In this document: positions 7,980-17,832 of the stretch, piece by piece
Layout: each line of letters opens with the position of its first letter
Numbering within the stretch: position 1 is the stretch's first letter
Source: Nostoc mirabile CHAB5784
Lineage (GTDB): Bacteria > Cyanobacteriota > Cyanobacteriia > Cyanobacteriales > Nostocaceae
Direction: 5' to 3'
Assembly (NCBI RefSeq): GCF_020829645.1
Contig: NZ_JAIVFS010000038.1
Coordinates: 15,643-77,889 of the forward strand
DNA length: 62,247 bases
Program-made: the position numbers and the translations under genes
The notes under the pieces: generated by a model
What the model saw: the letters and a program-made list of their open reading frames with translations, nothing else
Told to the model about the DNA's origin: nothing
The model's database searches: none

Positions 7980-10607
7980 CTAGATCGGATTAAATTGCAC
8001 AATGATATCGTTGAAATCACGATCGCCACCACTAAGTAAATCTTCAAAACCAAAGATATTATCACCCAGCAAGCGAATGTGATCGTGTTTGTCAGAGTTA
8101 GCTCCTACAAAGGGGAAATAAACTGCCGGAGCATTGGAATTATTATCTAAAATAGCATCAGGTTTCCCATTAACAATCAGAAATGGTGCAAAGATTCCAT
8201 CAGCTACAAAACTACCAGTAGAAGTAGCCGTACTTTGGTTAATAACTGTTAAATCAATACCTGCCACACGTCCACGTACAGCCGCTTGAGTATAACCAGA
8301 CTGTCCAGGAGAAATATCTGCTTTGCTATCACCATTGGTATCAATTCCACCATTTTCATCAGCAATCTGATAAAATCCCACAAAGTTATTAAAAGCAGCT
8401 TCTCGGTAGACACTAAAATTAGCTGTTACTGGTGTCATTACACCCCTTAAATCAATTATTTCTGCTTGTGAGTTACCTTGCAATTTTGCACCTAGAGGTA
8501 CACTTTGATTGCTACTTTTAATTTTCACTACCAAATCTTGAAAGTCATTAGTGCTATTACCAGTACCATCTTCCCAAGCTATACGAAACTGGTCATTGCC
8601 CAAATTGCTGACTTTTAGGGTTGCGGTGCTGGTAAACGATACATCTGTAATCGGGTTAATTCCGGCAAGAATGGCATCTGTTGTACTGTTATTTTTAACT
8701 AAATAAAATCTCAAATTAGCGCCGGAATCTAGTTCCACTAACCGTGTTAAATTGCTAGTATTAAACCCATTAGGAACATTGGTAATAGCAGAGAAAATTA
8801 CTTGAGCGCGTTCTAAAGCAGCTTGAGCGTAACCGTCTGCACCAGGGGCAATACCATTAATTGTGCCTGTAGCATCATCAACAACAAATACTCCCAATTC
8901 ATTGACTAGATTAGAGTTGCGTCCTAAAAGAGTGACTTGGAGTGTAGTTTTGGTATCATCACCTGTAATATTAAAGATATCATCATCCTTTGTGGTCAGT
9001 CTGCTGGGCATGTCGAGGTCATTGACAGCGATCGCCAATGCCTTTTGGTAAGATAGTCCACCAGGGTCAGTTGTTTTTACCCGAATTTTGTAACTCTGTT
9101 TGGTTTCAAAGTTTGGGGAAGCTTTAATTTTGAGTTGATTGCCATCAATCATGAAGGCATCATTATCATCAGCGCTATCTCCATCCACTAAACTGTAGGT
9201 AAAGCTATCATTAACATCAGTGTCAATGGTGGAGAATAAACCAATAGTACTGAGTGCTGCACTGTCTTCATCAATATCTGACTTGCTTAAAAACAAATCT
9301 GTGGGTGCATCGTTGCTACCGTTGATGATAATGGCAATATCTTGAAAAGCTGTACTGTCAACAGATTTCACGCCGAAAACTTCGGTTTTGGTAATACCTG
9401 CACCCAGAAATTGCACTGCACTGTTGGCAACGCTGTAGTTCCAGACTCCGGCTTCGGTGATAGAGAGGCTACCCAGGTTATCGGTGGCTGAGGTGACGGT
9501 AGTGTTGAATTTGTTCTCGTCGGTATCTATATCGTTGACGCTGAGGTTGTCCGTGGCACTGAGGTTGCCATTAACAACATTCAAGTCTTTGGTAATAGCA
9601 CCTGTGGCGATACCACTGATGGTAGCGGTGTCGTTTACGGGATTAATCGTAATAGTGAAGGTCTGCGCGGCAGAAGTATCCACCCCTCCATTGACTGTTC
9701 CTCCATCATCTTGTAGGATTGCTGTCACAACGGCTGAACCGTTGGCATTTGCCGCAGGAGTATAAGTCAGGTTGCCAGAAGCATCGATCGCAGGCTGAAC
9801 GCTAAACAACTCATTTTGATCGTTAGTTATTTGGAAGTTCACAGTCTGGCTGGCTTCATCAGCCGAACCTGGAGAAATGTTGGTTGCCCAATTAGCAACA
9901 GTTTGTGCGCCACTGTCCTCCGCAGCTGTTTGATTTGTCCCTGCTGTAAAGCTGGGAGCATAGTTCTTGTCATTATCGGTAATATTCACATTGACAGAAC
10001 TAATGCTAATCCCGGCATAGCTAGCATCAGCACTCGTAACCGTATGATTAATGGTTTGAGTTTGATTTGCTTCTATAAGACCATCATCGACTGCGGTTAC
10101 AGTCACTGCTTGCGCCACATTCCAGTTCTGGGGAGTGAAGATCAGAGTGGTGGTGTTGAAGCTGAGTTGCTCTCCCCCGTTCAGGTTCACCGTTACATTA
10201 GCGGTGGGTTGGGACGTTAACACCACAGAATAACTATCGGTGGCTCCCCCTTCGGTGACAGCCGTGTTACCAAGGGTTTGAGTGATTATTACTCCTGCCG
10301 TATCATTGTCTTTGATAGTAACTTCAACACCCACCCCATAAATCTGAGTGCTTGATGATACCTTAAACTCAACTGTGACGTTGCGATCGCCCTGAGCAAC
10401 AAAATCATCCTTGGAAGCGATTGAGACAAAAATTGGAATATCCGGTTCAAGAACCTGGACAGTCAAGGGGTTTGGGTCTGTGGTAAAATCATCAGAAATC
10501 AGCTCAATACGAATAGATTCCGGTGAGTCTGAATAAACTCCTAAAATGTCATTTAATACCTCTCCTTCAGTAACCTGAACACTCACAGGGGTTATGACAG
10601 TTAGCAT
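7980..10607 (-). CDS. Large Calx-beta/cadherin-like surface protein with C-terminal DUF4114
   Basis: 875 residues, acidic, Asn/Thr/Asp-rich. Residues about 1-210 contain two Calx-beta-type units ending in DNDT and NITDNDK calcium-binding motifs. The middle (about 215-540) has VCBS/cadherin-like units (NDTATISG, NGSNDAPTDLFLS, DLDMPSRL). The C-terminus ends in the DUF4114 signature GFEDLLSGGDRDFNDIIVQ. No signal peptide is visible; such cyanobacterial proteins are usually exported by type I secretion, but no transporter is nearby. It starts 4 bp after the hydrolase gene at 10612-11649, so the two are very probably cotranscribed. Likely an extracellular calcium-stabilised adhesin or matrix protein (inference). 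Confidence 0.85.
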   Translation of the reverse strand: MLTVITPVSVQVTEGEVLNDILGVYSDSPESIRIELISDDFTTDPNPLTVQVLEPDIPIFVSIASKDDFVAQGDRNVTVEFKVSSSTQIYGVGVEVTIKDNDTAGVIITQTLGNTAVTEGGATDSYSVVLTSQPTANVTVNLNGGEQLSFNTTTLIFTPQNWNVAQAVTVTAVDDGLIEANQTQTINHTVTSADASYAGISISSVNVNITDNDKNYAPSFTAGTNQTAAEDSGAQTVANWATNISPGSADEASQTVNFQITNDQNELFSVQPAIDASGNLTYTPAANANGSAVVTAILQDDGGTVNGGVDTSAAQTFTITINPVNDTATISGIATGAITKDLNVVNGNLSATDNLSVNDIDTDENKFNTTVTSATDNLGSLSITEAGVWNYSVANSAVQFLGAGITKTEVFGVKSVDSTAFQDIAIIINGSNDAPTDLFLSKSDIDEDSAALSTIGLFSTIDTDVNDSFTYSLVDGDSADDNDAFMIDGNQLKIKASPNFETKQSYKIRVKTTDPGGLSYQKALAIAVNDLDMPSRLTTKDDDIFNITGDDTKTTLQVTLLGRNSNLVNELGVFVVDDATGTINGIAPGADGYAQAALERAQVIFSAITNVPNGFNTSNLTRLVELDSGANLRFYLVKNNSTTDAILAGINPITDVSFTSTATLKVSNLGNDQFRIAWEDGTGNSTNDFQDLVVKIKSSNQSVPLGAKLQGNSQAEIIDLRGVMTPVTANFSVYREAAFNNFVGFYQIADENGGIDTNGDSKADISPGQSGYTQAAVRGRVAGIDLTVINQSTATSTGSFVADGIFAPFLIVNGKPDAILDNNSNAPAVYFPFVGANSDKHDHIRLLGDNIFGFEDLLSGGDRDFNDIIVQFNPI

Positions 10608-10611
10608 TGTT

Positions 10612-11649
10612 TTAAGGTACTTGAATTAGGGATTGAGTGATATCAATTTGCCATTGGGGTTGAACGGATGGAATTGCTGCTGATACTTTGCTGAAATCAA
10701 TTTTGGTGAGGTCAATAAAGAATAGATTATTGTTGAACTGGGTAAAGAAGTAATAACCTAAATTCTTATGATCGCGGATTACGGCATATTGCGTATATTC
10801 AAAAGCTTCATCAGTAGCAATGCCTTGGGTGGTTATTTTAGTTGACCCTATAGGCATCGCACAATTTTGTAAAATACGAGCAGCTAACCCCACTGCTTCT
10901 CCTAAATTCTGAGGTGTATATTGAGTAGTAGATTGTTGTAAGTACCAAGTGCGAATAAAGCGATTGGGAGAGACATAATCTCCTGGCATTCCTAGTAGTC
11001 CGCTGCCATTAACTTCTCCTCCCCACATTTCATTAGGACTATTTTCTAAACTTAAGGGAAGATAATTGACTAAATTATTAAGATGCCAAGGATAGGGAGG
11101 AGTATTGGTCATTACACCATTAGCACTTTGATATGTTTGCACTGTCCCATTAGTGTATTCAATAATCAAACTCTCTCCCGAACTGTCAGTCGCCACATAG
11201 TGAACTAGGATATTGGAAGTAGGAAGAAGTTCGGTAGAAGGAATAACAGTTACGGATTGTAAAGCAGTTTGCAGGGCTTGAATATTGTCAAAATTGCCCA
11301 AAACCCAGTCACAAAAATCAACATTATAGAGGGCTGGTTTTTCGGCAGAGGCAGATTCTGGGGCAGGATATTGAGCATCAGCTAACCACAATGATCCGAC
11401 AGACAAACCTTTCTCGTTAATCCCATCTGATGCTCTTTTATATGTTTTTAAAGAGAATTGCATCGACACATAGCCGTATTGATTTTGCCATTTTAACGGA
11501 CTATTTACTGGTGGCATTTCGGGGAATGATTGACCGCGAGGAGTAACAGTTACTTGGGAATTGCCATTAACATTAAAATCCATTGTTCGGGCAGAAATAG
11601 TGTAATTTGCACTAGTTCCTTGTTGAAAAAGAGAAAAATTTGTACACAT
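10612..11649 (-). CDS. Ntn-hydrolase of the choloylglycine hydrolase / penicillin V acylase family (copy 1)
   Basis: 345 residues beginning Met-Cys, so removal of Met exposes the Cys2 nucleophile typical of the family. Arg21 and Asp24 (ARTMDF) correspond to the conserved R-x-x-D after the nucleophile. Further on come the VMTNTPPYPWHLNNL segment with the conserved Asn, and SPNRFIRT with the conserved Arg. Known members cleave linear amides: bile-acid conjugates, penicillin V, and in some Gram-negative bacteria N-acyl homoserine lactones. A substrate cannot be assigned. No signal peptide is seen, as self-exposure of Cys2 requires. It precedes the Calx-beta gene by 4 bp and follows a paralogue at 11874-12953. 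Confidence 0.88.
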   Translation of the reverse strand: MCTNFSLFQQGTSANYTISARTMDFNVNGNSQVTVTPRGQSFPEMPPVNSPLKWQNQYGYVSMQFSLKTYKRASDGINEKGLSVGSLWLADAQYPAPESASAEKPALYNVDFCDWVLGNFDNIQALQTALQSVTVIPSTELLPTSNILVHYVATDSSGESLIIEYTNGTVQTYQSANGVMTNTPPYPWHLNNLVNYLPLSLENSPNEMWGGEVNGSGLLGMPGDYVSPNRFIRTWYLQQSTTQYTPQNLGEAVGLAARILQNCAMPIGSTKITTQGIATDEAFEYTQYAVIRDHKNLGYYFFTQFNNNLFFIDLTKIDFSKVSAAIPSVQPQWQIDITQSLIQVP

Positions 11650-11680
11650 TATGCTACCTAATCGATGATTGTTTTGTTGA

Positions 11681-11870
11681 AAAAGAGGCAGGGGAGCAGG
11701 GAGCAGGGGGGATGGAACAGAAAGGGGGATTCGACCCCACCTGAACGAGAGCCACTTAATAGAAGTGGGGGACTCAGACCCATGTTCCGCTCTGCTCCAC
11801 GGCTCTCGATTGGGGTCATTTCCCCAAGCTTTGTGCCCCCTTCCCCCTGCCTCTGCGTTGAAATATTTTG
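11681..11870. repeat. Dispersed repeat, copy 1 of a pair with 55097-55365
   Basis: The order aagaggcaggggagcaggg, then gactcagacccatgttc and gctctgctccac, then ggtcatttcccc recurs at 55097-55365, with diverged and differently spaced sequence in between. It separates the two hydrolase genes and contains no gene. Confidence 0.7.
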
Positions 11871-11873
11871 CGA

Positions 11874-12953
11874 TTAAGCATTAACTAAAACTTGAGAATC
11901 ACTACTACTTAATCCCTGATATTTCGACATATAAGGAATTGTTTTGAAGTCCGTCACATTTGATAATTCATCTAAGTCAAACTGTTGATAGTTTAATTCT
12001 AGATAGGAGCGAACAAAAAATTTACGGCGAGATAAATCGCTTAAAGCTGTCCATACGGTAAATTCTGAGTCTCCCTTCCCTTCTGGTGATGGGTTGTTTG
12101 GATCTTGTGGATCAACTGTGATGTTTAGAGGGCGATCAAAATTGTTCATAATGTGGGAGAGCATATAAACTGCTTCGTCTGGTGTTTTTGCTTTTAGGGC
12201 AAATTGTGAATAGTAGACAGACTTAATAAAGCGGCCAACGCTCGTATTAGGACTAGGAATGACACTGGTGGCAATGCCACTATCGGGCTGTTTTACCTGT
12301 AAAGTCCCAAAACTTGTTTGATTACAGTCAATATTGGATAAATTGGTGTAATTATTCAAATTAGTGAGATGCCAAGCAAATTCTGGACCATTAGTCATCA
12401 CCCCTACAGGATTATCGTAAATACACTGTTTGCCTTGAAAATATTCAACAACGATACTTGCCCCTGTTGGATCATAAAAAACGCAATGAAGCGGAGTTGT
12501 ATTGGACTGTAATGTGGCAAGAGGCGTGCAGTAGATTAGTTGGTGACTCAGGGCTGCTTTAACTTCAGCAACGGTTTTAAATTGTCCCAATGCCCAAGTG
12601 CCAATATCTATAAAGGCCAAGGATGTTGGGATTTTATCTTCTTCTATGGTTAGTCCTTGAGTCAAAGGAAAAGAATTTGCACCGAAGTTTAAGCCCGCTT
12701 CATTCAAACCTTGAACAACCTTTAAATCTTGATAGTTAGATTGATTGGCAGAGGCATCTGTCGTTAAAGTAATGCTAATAAATCCTTGACTTGTTTGGTA
12801 AGAAATTCCATTTTCTTTATTGGTAATGGCTGAAGTAAACTTTAATCCTTTGGGAAAGTAACTCAGTTGCCAAGGAAGGGCTCCGGCAAATTCCATTGTT
12901 CTACCTACATAGGTGCTACCTAACGCATCTAAAATAGAAAGTGATGTGCACAT
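11874..12953 (-). CDS. Ntn-hydrolase of the choloylglycine hydrolase / penicillin V acylase family (copy 2)
   Basis: 359 residues, starting Met-Cys (Cys2 nucleophile). Arg18 is conserved, but the usual Asp at 21 is Glu (GRTMEF). The GVMTNGPEFAWHLTNL and SVGRFIKS segments match copy 1, so the active site otherwise looks complete. The two copies are clearly diverged, so duplication is not recent, and different substrates are possible. It is the first gene of a minus-strand set with the second hydrolase and the Calx-beta protein; the 224-bp gap to copy 1 holds a dispersed repeat, so cotranscription is less certain there. Confidence 0.87.
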   Translation of the reverse strand: MCTSLSILDALGSTYVGRTMEFAGALPWQLSYFPKGLKFTSAITNKENGISYQTSQGFISITLTTDASANQSNYQDLKVVQGLNEAGLNFGANSFPLTQGLTIEEDKIPTSLAFIDIGTWALGQFKTVAEVKAALSHQLIYCTPLATLQSNTTPLHCVFYDPTGASIVVEYFQGKQCIYDNPVGVMTNGPEFAWHLTNLNNYTNLSNIDCNQTSFGTLQVKQPDSGIATSVIPSPNTSVGRFIKSVYYSQFALKAKTPDEAVYMLSHIMNNFDRPLNITVDPQDPNNPSPEGKGDSEFTVWTALSDLSRRKFFVRSYLELNYQQFDLDELSNVTDFKTIPYMSKYQGLSSSDSQVLVNA

Positions 12954-13561
12954 AATGTATTTATGTAAAAGTACTTTAAAGGCGATTCCATTTAAACATA
13001 GTTATTTTTAAATGACAACAAATAACATTACGTATTAATACGGAATTGTTCGGTTAACTGAGGTGAAATAACTGTTGGTGCGGCAAATTGCTATAAATTT
13101 TACTTATAGCCATCCGATTTGATTTCTGAAATTACTGGGAGCATCCCAATTTTGCAAGAACATGTAAGTCAAAAGCGAACGAAGCGACAGCGTAGTGAAG
13201 CAATCCCATATCTTGCGATTGCTTCGCTCCACTACGTTGCGCTCGCAATGACAATTTATAATCTGGGTTTGATATAACTTGCACATTAAAGTGGGATGCC
13301 CCCGAAATTACTTGCGTAGGTAGGGAACAGTGAAAAAAAGAAGGAAAGTACAGGTGTACTGAGTTTTTTCAGAAATAAAATATGATTCCTATATAGAAAA
13401 TAAGTATTATTTAGAACTAACTTATACTGAGTCTCTAATTGGCGTAGGCGTAGCCCAACCTAGGCATCGCCCTTGAGCAAAACTTTTCGGTCTACTGACA
13501 TTATGTAGCTACAGGCGAAAGACTAAAATAAATAAGGTAATTCAATTTAGAGCATAAGACA
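12954..13561. other. Intergenic stretch with dispersed repeats
   Basis: No gene is supported. About 13165-13260 is a palindromic repeat (GCGAACGAAGCGACAGCGTAGTGAAGC and its inverted partner GCTTCGCTCCACTACG) that creates a false open frame on the minus strand. About 13440-13475 is another GGCGTAGGCGTAGCC-type repeat. The promoters of the divergent genes on either side must lie here but were not identified. Confidence 0.6.
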
Positions 13562-13822
13562 ATGCAGGAAATCAACGTTGATGCCCGTGTAGATGAGAAT
13601 AGTTTTCTCTACCTAAAAATGCCTCCAAATCTTGCAGGTATGGAAATAAAAGGAAAACTATTGTATCAACTTCATCCTATTTCCTTCCAAAATATAAAAG
13701 CGAAAAAGATTGATATTAATGTTGTTCGCAGTATCTGTCATGAAATTAGAAATTTACCAACTCTTGATAGCAGAACACCCGATGAAATTATTGGCTATAA
13801 CGACTTTGGAATACCAGAGTAA
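13562..13822 (+). CDS. VapB-type antitoxin-like protein
   Basis: 86 residues. The C-terminal half (DINVVRSICHEIRNLPTLDSRTPDEIIGYNDFGIP) resembles the C-terminus of cyanobacterial antitoxins that bind a PIN toxin. Its stop codon overlaps the next ATG (TAATG at 13820-13824), the usual translational coupling of vapB and vapC. The partner gene downstream is broken, so this is probably an orphan antitoxin retained after toxin loss. Confidence 0.75.
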   Translation: MQEINVDARVDENSFLYLKMPPNLAGMEIKGKLLYQLHPISFQNIKAKKIDINVVRSICHEIRNLPTLDSRTPDEIIGYNDFGIPE

Positions 13823-14217
13823 TGGTTATTGATACTTCAGTTATCCTCGCAATTATTTATGCTGAACCTGAAGAATTAATATTTATTCAACTAATTGACG
13901 AAAGCGAAGATTGCCTATTTTCTGCTCCGAGCTATGTTGAAGCTTCCATAGTTTTGGGTACTAAACATGGTCAGTAGGGTGTAGAAAAGTTGAATTTATT
14001 GATTCAAGCACTCTCCATAATTATCATACCTTTCAGTGCAGAGCAGGCACAGTTAGCCAGTGAAGCATTCTTGAAATTTGGTAAGAGTCGCCATCCAGCA
14101 AAGCTGAATATGGGAGATTGCTTTTCCTAGGCTTTGGCAAAATCTACAAATCAGCCTTTGTTATTCAAAGGTAGCGACTTTATCCACACTGATATTAATC
14201 AAGTAAATTATTTTTAA
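13822..14217 (+). pseudogene. PIN-domain VapC toxin remnant with two in-frame amber stops
   Basis: Starting at the ATG that overlaps the antitoxin stop, the frame encodes a 131-codon PIN protein without frameshift: MVIDTSVILAII at the start, SYVEAS, then NMGDCFS-ALAKSTNQPLLFKG near the end. It is interrupted by TAG at 13975-13977 (codon 52) and TAG at 14128-14130 (codon 103). The second TAG sits where homologues usually carry Tyr. The acidic residues of the PIN active site remain recognisable on both sides of the stops. Inactivation by two point changes is the simplest reading. Confidence 0.85.
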
Positions 14218-14342
14218 TGGAAATATGTCTCTTGCAGAACAAAAAACAAAGCTACGGGAAATTATTGAGAGCAGTAGGCATAGCCCGTCGTCAACATCAT
14301 AATTAGGTGATTTTGAATTCTGAATTCTGATTTCTGACTTCT

Positions 14343-15770
14343 TCAATTGTATTTTACTCTTGCATCCAGACCGTAGGAGCGGAGCATTTTTGATAGTGTT
14401 TCTGCTTGGGTGCGATCGCTAAATGCCCCGGCATTGACATAATCCCCTAGATTCGATTGCTCTGTGACAGCATTGGGTATATATTGTTGCACTTTACTCA
14501 AAGTATCATTATTGGAAATTGGTACTATTACTCTGTAGGGATTATTAGCAACTAATGTGTTGCCATTGCTAACAGGCACTACGTTATTAGTAGGAGGTAA
14601 ATAGCGATTATTCTGAGGTGCTACATAGTCACTAGTCTCAGCGAATACATAACTATTATTCTCAGTATAATTGCCCTCATTGGAGCTATTCAATCCTAAT
14701 GCTTCCCAAGTTTGCCAATCTACATTTCCAGTCGAATTAAGTCGAGAAGATTGCTGGAATGCAATCACAGATTCTCTGGTGTAATCGTTGAAAAATCCAT
14801 CAGGATTGGTATTTGAGAAACCCAACTGCGATAAACGCTCTTGAACTAATCTGACATTCTCACCCTGATCGCCTACAGTCAGATAATTTCTGCCTGGTTG
14901 TTGAGTAGTATATCCACCTGTAGAAGCTCTACGGACTGACTCCAGAACTTGAGCATTGGCGATGCCATCAACAGGTAGGCGGTAATTTCGCTGGAATTGG
15001 GTGACAGCTTCTCTGGTCATTGGGCCAATATTCCCAGTGGCAGCAGTATTAAAATAACCTAGCTGCCGCAAACGCACTTGTAGTTCTCTCACTTGTTGAG
15101 TAGAGAGCCTTGATCTGCCTGGAGTCGGAGAGGAACCCAGTAGTGCGTTCCAAGTTTGTCGATTCACAATCCCGTTAGCAGATATGCGATAATTTCGCTG
15201 GAACGCAATTACAGCATCTCTAGTCATTGGGCCAAAATTCCCAGTGGGATTAGCATTCAAGTAGCCTAACTGCCGCAAACGCTGTTGTAACCTTGTCACG
15301 GCTGCACCAGTTTTGCCTTGAGATAGAACAGGATATTGACCACTACTGGTATTTCTGCTATAAGTTCTACTTTGACATGCTCGTTGCAAAGCTCTTTGAG
15401 TATTAGCACCCACAACACCATCAGCACGAATTCTATTGGCTTGCTGGAATTTGATCACAGCATTCTGAGTCAAGCTAGCAAACTTGCCACTCACCGGGCC
15501 GTTAAAGTAGCCTAACTTTTTTAAACACCTCTGGCTACTGCTAACTTCAGCGCCATTACTTCCTATTTTCTGAAGTGCTAAAGCTTGTCCAGCGATACTC
15601 ACAAGCCCCGTAATTAGTGCCACAGACAAAAGACGCATCGCCGCACCACTAGATAACTTTTTCCAATTCAAAAATTTGAAATTAGCTACGGTAGGAACAA
15701 CCTTGATGCTTTCGGATGCCTCATAGACTGAGGCAAGCTTGGTTAAATAGCTATCTACCCCTGTTTTCAC
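14343..15770 (-). CDS. Membrane-anchored protein with four peptidoglycan-binding domains and a SPOR-like tail
   Basis: 475 residues. A hydrophobic segment (about 43-65, MRLLSVALITGLVSIAGQALA) anchors or exports the protein. Four PG_binding_1 domains follow, each with L-x-x-LGY-F/L-N and AV-x-x-FQ-x-x-xRI--DGI--x-T-xxAL signatures, at about 75-135, 148-212, 222-285 and 297-356. The C-terminal 65 residues (NPYRVIVPISN to GLDARVKY) resemble a SPOR domain, which binds denuded glycan strands. Likely a cell-wall-localised scaffold or regulator in division or septal remodelling; no hydrolase domain is present. Confidence 0.85.
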   Translation of the reverse strand: MKTGVDSYLTKLASVYEASESIKVVPTVANFKFLNWKKLSSGAAMRLLSVALITGLVSIAGQALALQKIGSNGAEVSSSQRCLKKLGYFNGPVSGKFASLTQNAVIKFQQANRIRADGVVGANTQRALQRACQSRTYSRNTSSGQYPVLSQGKTGAAVTRLQQRLRQLGYLNANPTGNFGPMTRDAVIAFQRNYRISANGIVNRQTWNALLGSSPTPGRSRLSTQQVRELQVRLRQLGYFNTAATGNIGPMTREAVTQFQRNYRLPVDGIANAQVLESVRRASTGGYTTQQPGRNYLTVGDQGENVRLVQERLSQLGFSNTNPDGFFNDYTRESVIAFQQSSRLNSTGNVDWQTWEALGLNSSNEGNYTENNSYVFAETSDYVAPQNNRYLPPTNNVVPVSNGNTLVANNPYRVIVPISNNDTLSKVQQYIPNAVTEQSNLGDYVNAGAFSDRTQAETLSKMLRSYGLDARVKYN

Positions 15771-16038
15771 TTGCTTTTTTCAAGTTACGGCTATGGAGGA
15801 TCATACCACTTTCTCTGTATTATATTTTTTTTAGTATGATTATTTACAAAAAAATTCCCCACGCTGATATGATACACAAGCTTTTGTAGGGGGAATAATA
15901 AGCAATGTAAAGCTTTGGAGGCTTGTTTTTTATTTGCCTGACAAAATTTTTGCTATACCCATTTGGGTTTAGAGCATGAGCAACGCAGACAAATAGTGGG
16001 TCTAGTCTTCCATCGAATTGCGGATAATATTCAACCTA

Positions 16039-17805
16039 ATGCTCCACGGGATCTACGATATTCGTTTAACTTTATTCTCCGTTGCCATTGCCATACTTAC
16101 GGCTTACACCACACTTGATCTAGCTATAAGAGTCACAGACGCTAAATCGCAGCAAAGGTGGTTGTGGCTGCTAGGGGGAGCGATCGCTATGGGAATCGGC
16201 ATTTGGGCAATGCATTTTATTGCTATGCTGGCGTTCAGTCTGCCGATTCCGATTAACTATGACTGGTTAACAGTTTTGATTTCGGTGCTACCTGCAATTT
16301 TGGCCTCTGGATTAGCCCTGTACTTAGTTAGCCAGCCAGAATTTGGTATTTTGCGGTTGTTGAGTGGTAGCCTCCTGATGGGCACAGGGATTAGTGCAAT
16401 GCACTACATCGGTATGGCTGCGATTCGTTTACCAGCCAAAATGTCTTATGACTTGAGTGTGGTTGCACTCTCGATTGCGATCGCCATTCTCATCTCACTG
16501 GTTGCTCTCTGGCTGGGGTTTAACCTCAGAGCTAATAGTACAGTAACAGGACGCATTTTGAGGATTTGCAGTGCAATTCTCATGGGTGCTGCCATTCCCT
16601 CAATGCACTACACAGGCATGATGGCTACCCATTTTTTAGTCATCGAATCGGTCGAGTTTTCAGCAATTGATACTGCTGCAACCTATTGGATAGCTGTGAT
16701 TATTGGCTTATTCACATTACTCCTTCTAGGATGGACGCTGCTCACATCTTTTTTCAACGAACAATTGAGTGTTCAACTAGTCAAAACAGCTGATCTTAAA
16801 GAAAACGAAGAACGTCTCAAACAAGCTTTACAAAACCAAGAAGCGCTGGCTACTCTAGCTGAGTCTCGGTCTGAAGAATTAGAGACAGCTATGTTGGCAC
16901 TTCAGAAAGCTCAATTGCAATTTCTTCAAACAGAAAAAATGTCGTCTTTGGGACAAATAGTAGCGGGAGTTGCTCATGAGATTAATAATCCTGCTAACTT
17001 CATTTATGGAAACCTTTTTCATACGGTAATTTATCTGCGCGAACTCTTAGAATTAATCAACACTTATCAGCAACATTATCCAGAACCAGTGCTTGCGGTT
17101 CAAGCGAAATTAGAGTCTATTGATTTACCATTCTTGCTAGAAGATTTACCTAAACTACTGAACTCAATGCAAGCCGGAGCAGAACGTATTAAGCATATTG
17201 TGGAATCCTTGCGTAACTTCTCTCGTCTAGACGAGGCACAATTGAAAGCTGTGGACATCCACGAAGGGCTTAATTCGACACTGCTCATTCTTCAGAACCG
17301 TATTAGTTATGCGCCGAACAATCGACCAGAAATTATTGTAATTAAAGAATATGGTAATTTACCCTTAGTAAATTGCTATCCAGGACAGTTAAACCAAGTA
17401 TTTTTAAACATTATTGCAAATGCTATTGATGTGTTAGAAGAAAAGCTGATTAGCTTAAAATCAAAGTCCAGTTTTACACCTTTAATTCGGATTAAAACAA
17501 CCATTAATCAAGTCGGTTGGGTCAACATTCAAATTTTTGACAATGGATCTGGCATTAGTAAAGACGTACAAAATAAAATCTATGATCCCTTTTTCACAAC
17601 TAAACCAGTTGGACAAGGAACTGGATTAGGATTATCAATTAGCTATCAGATTGTCGTTCAAACACATGGTGGTAAGCTCAATTGTATTTCTGCCAAGGGG
17701 CAAGGAACTACTTTTCAAATTGAGCTTCCAATTAATACATTGATAGATACTTCCTGTTTTCTAGGAAAGCAATCTCAAGTAGAGCCAGATGAAGTTATTG
17801 AGTAG
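16039..17805 (+). CDS. MHYT-domain sensor histidine kinase
   Basis: 588 residues from the ATG at 16039. An upstream TTG at 16018 would add seven residues, but family members start at MLHG. The N-terminal half is a seven-helix MHYT domain with three motifs (MHFIAM, MHYIGM, MHYTGM), proposed to bind copper and sense a diatomic gas. A short coiled coil leads to the HisKA phosphoacceptor in GVAHEINNP (His313), and an HATPase domain with N-box ANAIDVL, DNGSGIS and GTGLGLSIS. No receiver domain is attached. The same kinase subtype (VAHEINNP followed by a long inter-helix insert) occurs at 36467 and 42563. Confidence 0.93.
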   Translation: MLHGIYDIRLTLFSVAIAILTAYTTLDLAIRVTDAKSQQRWLWLLGGAIAMGIGIWAMHFIAMLAFSLPIPINYDWLTVLISVLPAILASGLALYLVSQPEFGILRLLSGSLLMGTGISAMHYIGMAAIRLPAKMSYDLSVVALSIAIAILISLVALWLGFNLRANSTVTGRILRICSAILMGAAIPSMHYTGMMATHFLVIESVEFSAIDTAATYWIAVIIGLFTLLLLGWTLLTSFFNEQLSVQLVKTADLKENEERLKQALQNQEALATLAESRSEELETAMLALQKAQLQFLQTEKMSSLGQIVAGVAHEINNPANFIYGNLFHTVIYLRELLELINTYQQHYPEPVLAVQAKLESIDLPFLLEDLPKLLNSMQAGAERIKHIVESLRNFSRLDEAQLKAVDIHEGLNSTLLILQNRISYAPNNRPEIIVIKEYGNLPLVNCYPGQLNQVFLNIIANAIDVLEEKLISLKSKSSFTPLIRIKTTINQVGWVNIQIFDNGSGISKDVQNKIYDPFFTTKPVGQGTGLGLSISYQIVVQTHGGKLNCISAKGQGTTFQIELPINTLIDTSCFLGKQSQVEPDEVIE

Positions 17806-17832
17806 ATACATCTGATTTTCTGATTTTTTAAG

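Noticed and set aside
11700..11770. tRNA-like string (reverse complement ggggtcgaatcccccttt)
   Set aside because: No cloverleaf could be built around it, and the surrounding DNA is a dispersed repeat also found near 55100.
13104..13286. 60-codon minus-strand open frame
   Set aside because: It lies on a palindromic dispersed repeat (AGCGAAGCGACAGCG type) and has no gene context.
14161..14346. 61-codon minus-strand open frame
   Set aside because: Antisense to the end of the toxin remnant and adjoining intergenic DNA; no family or start signal.
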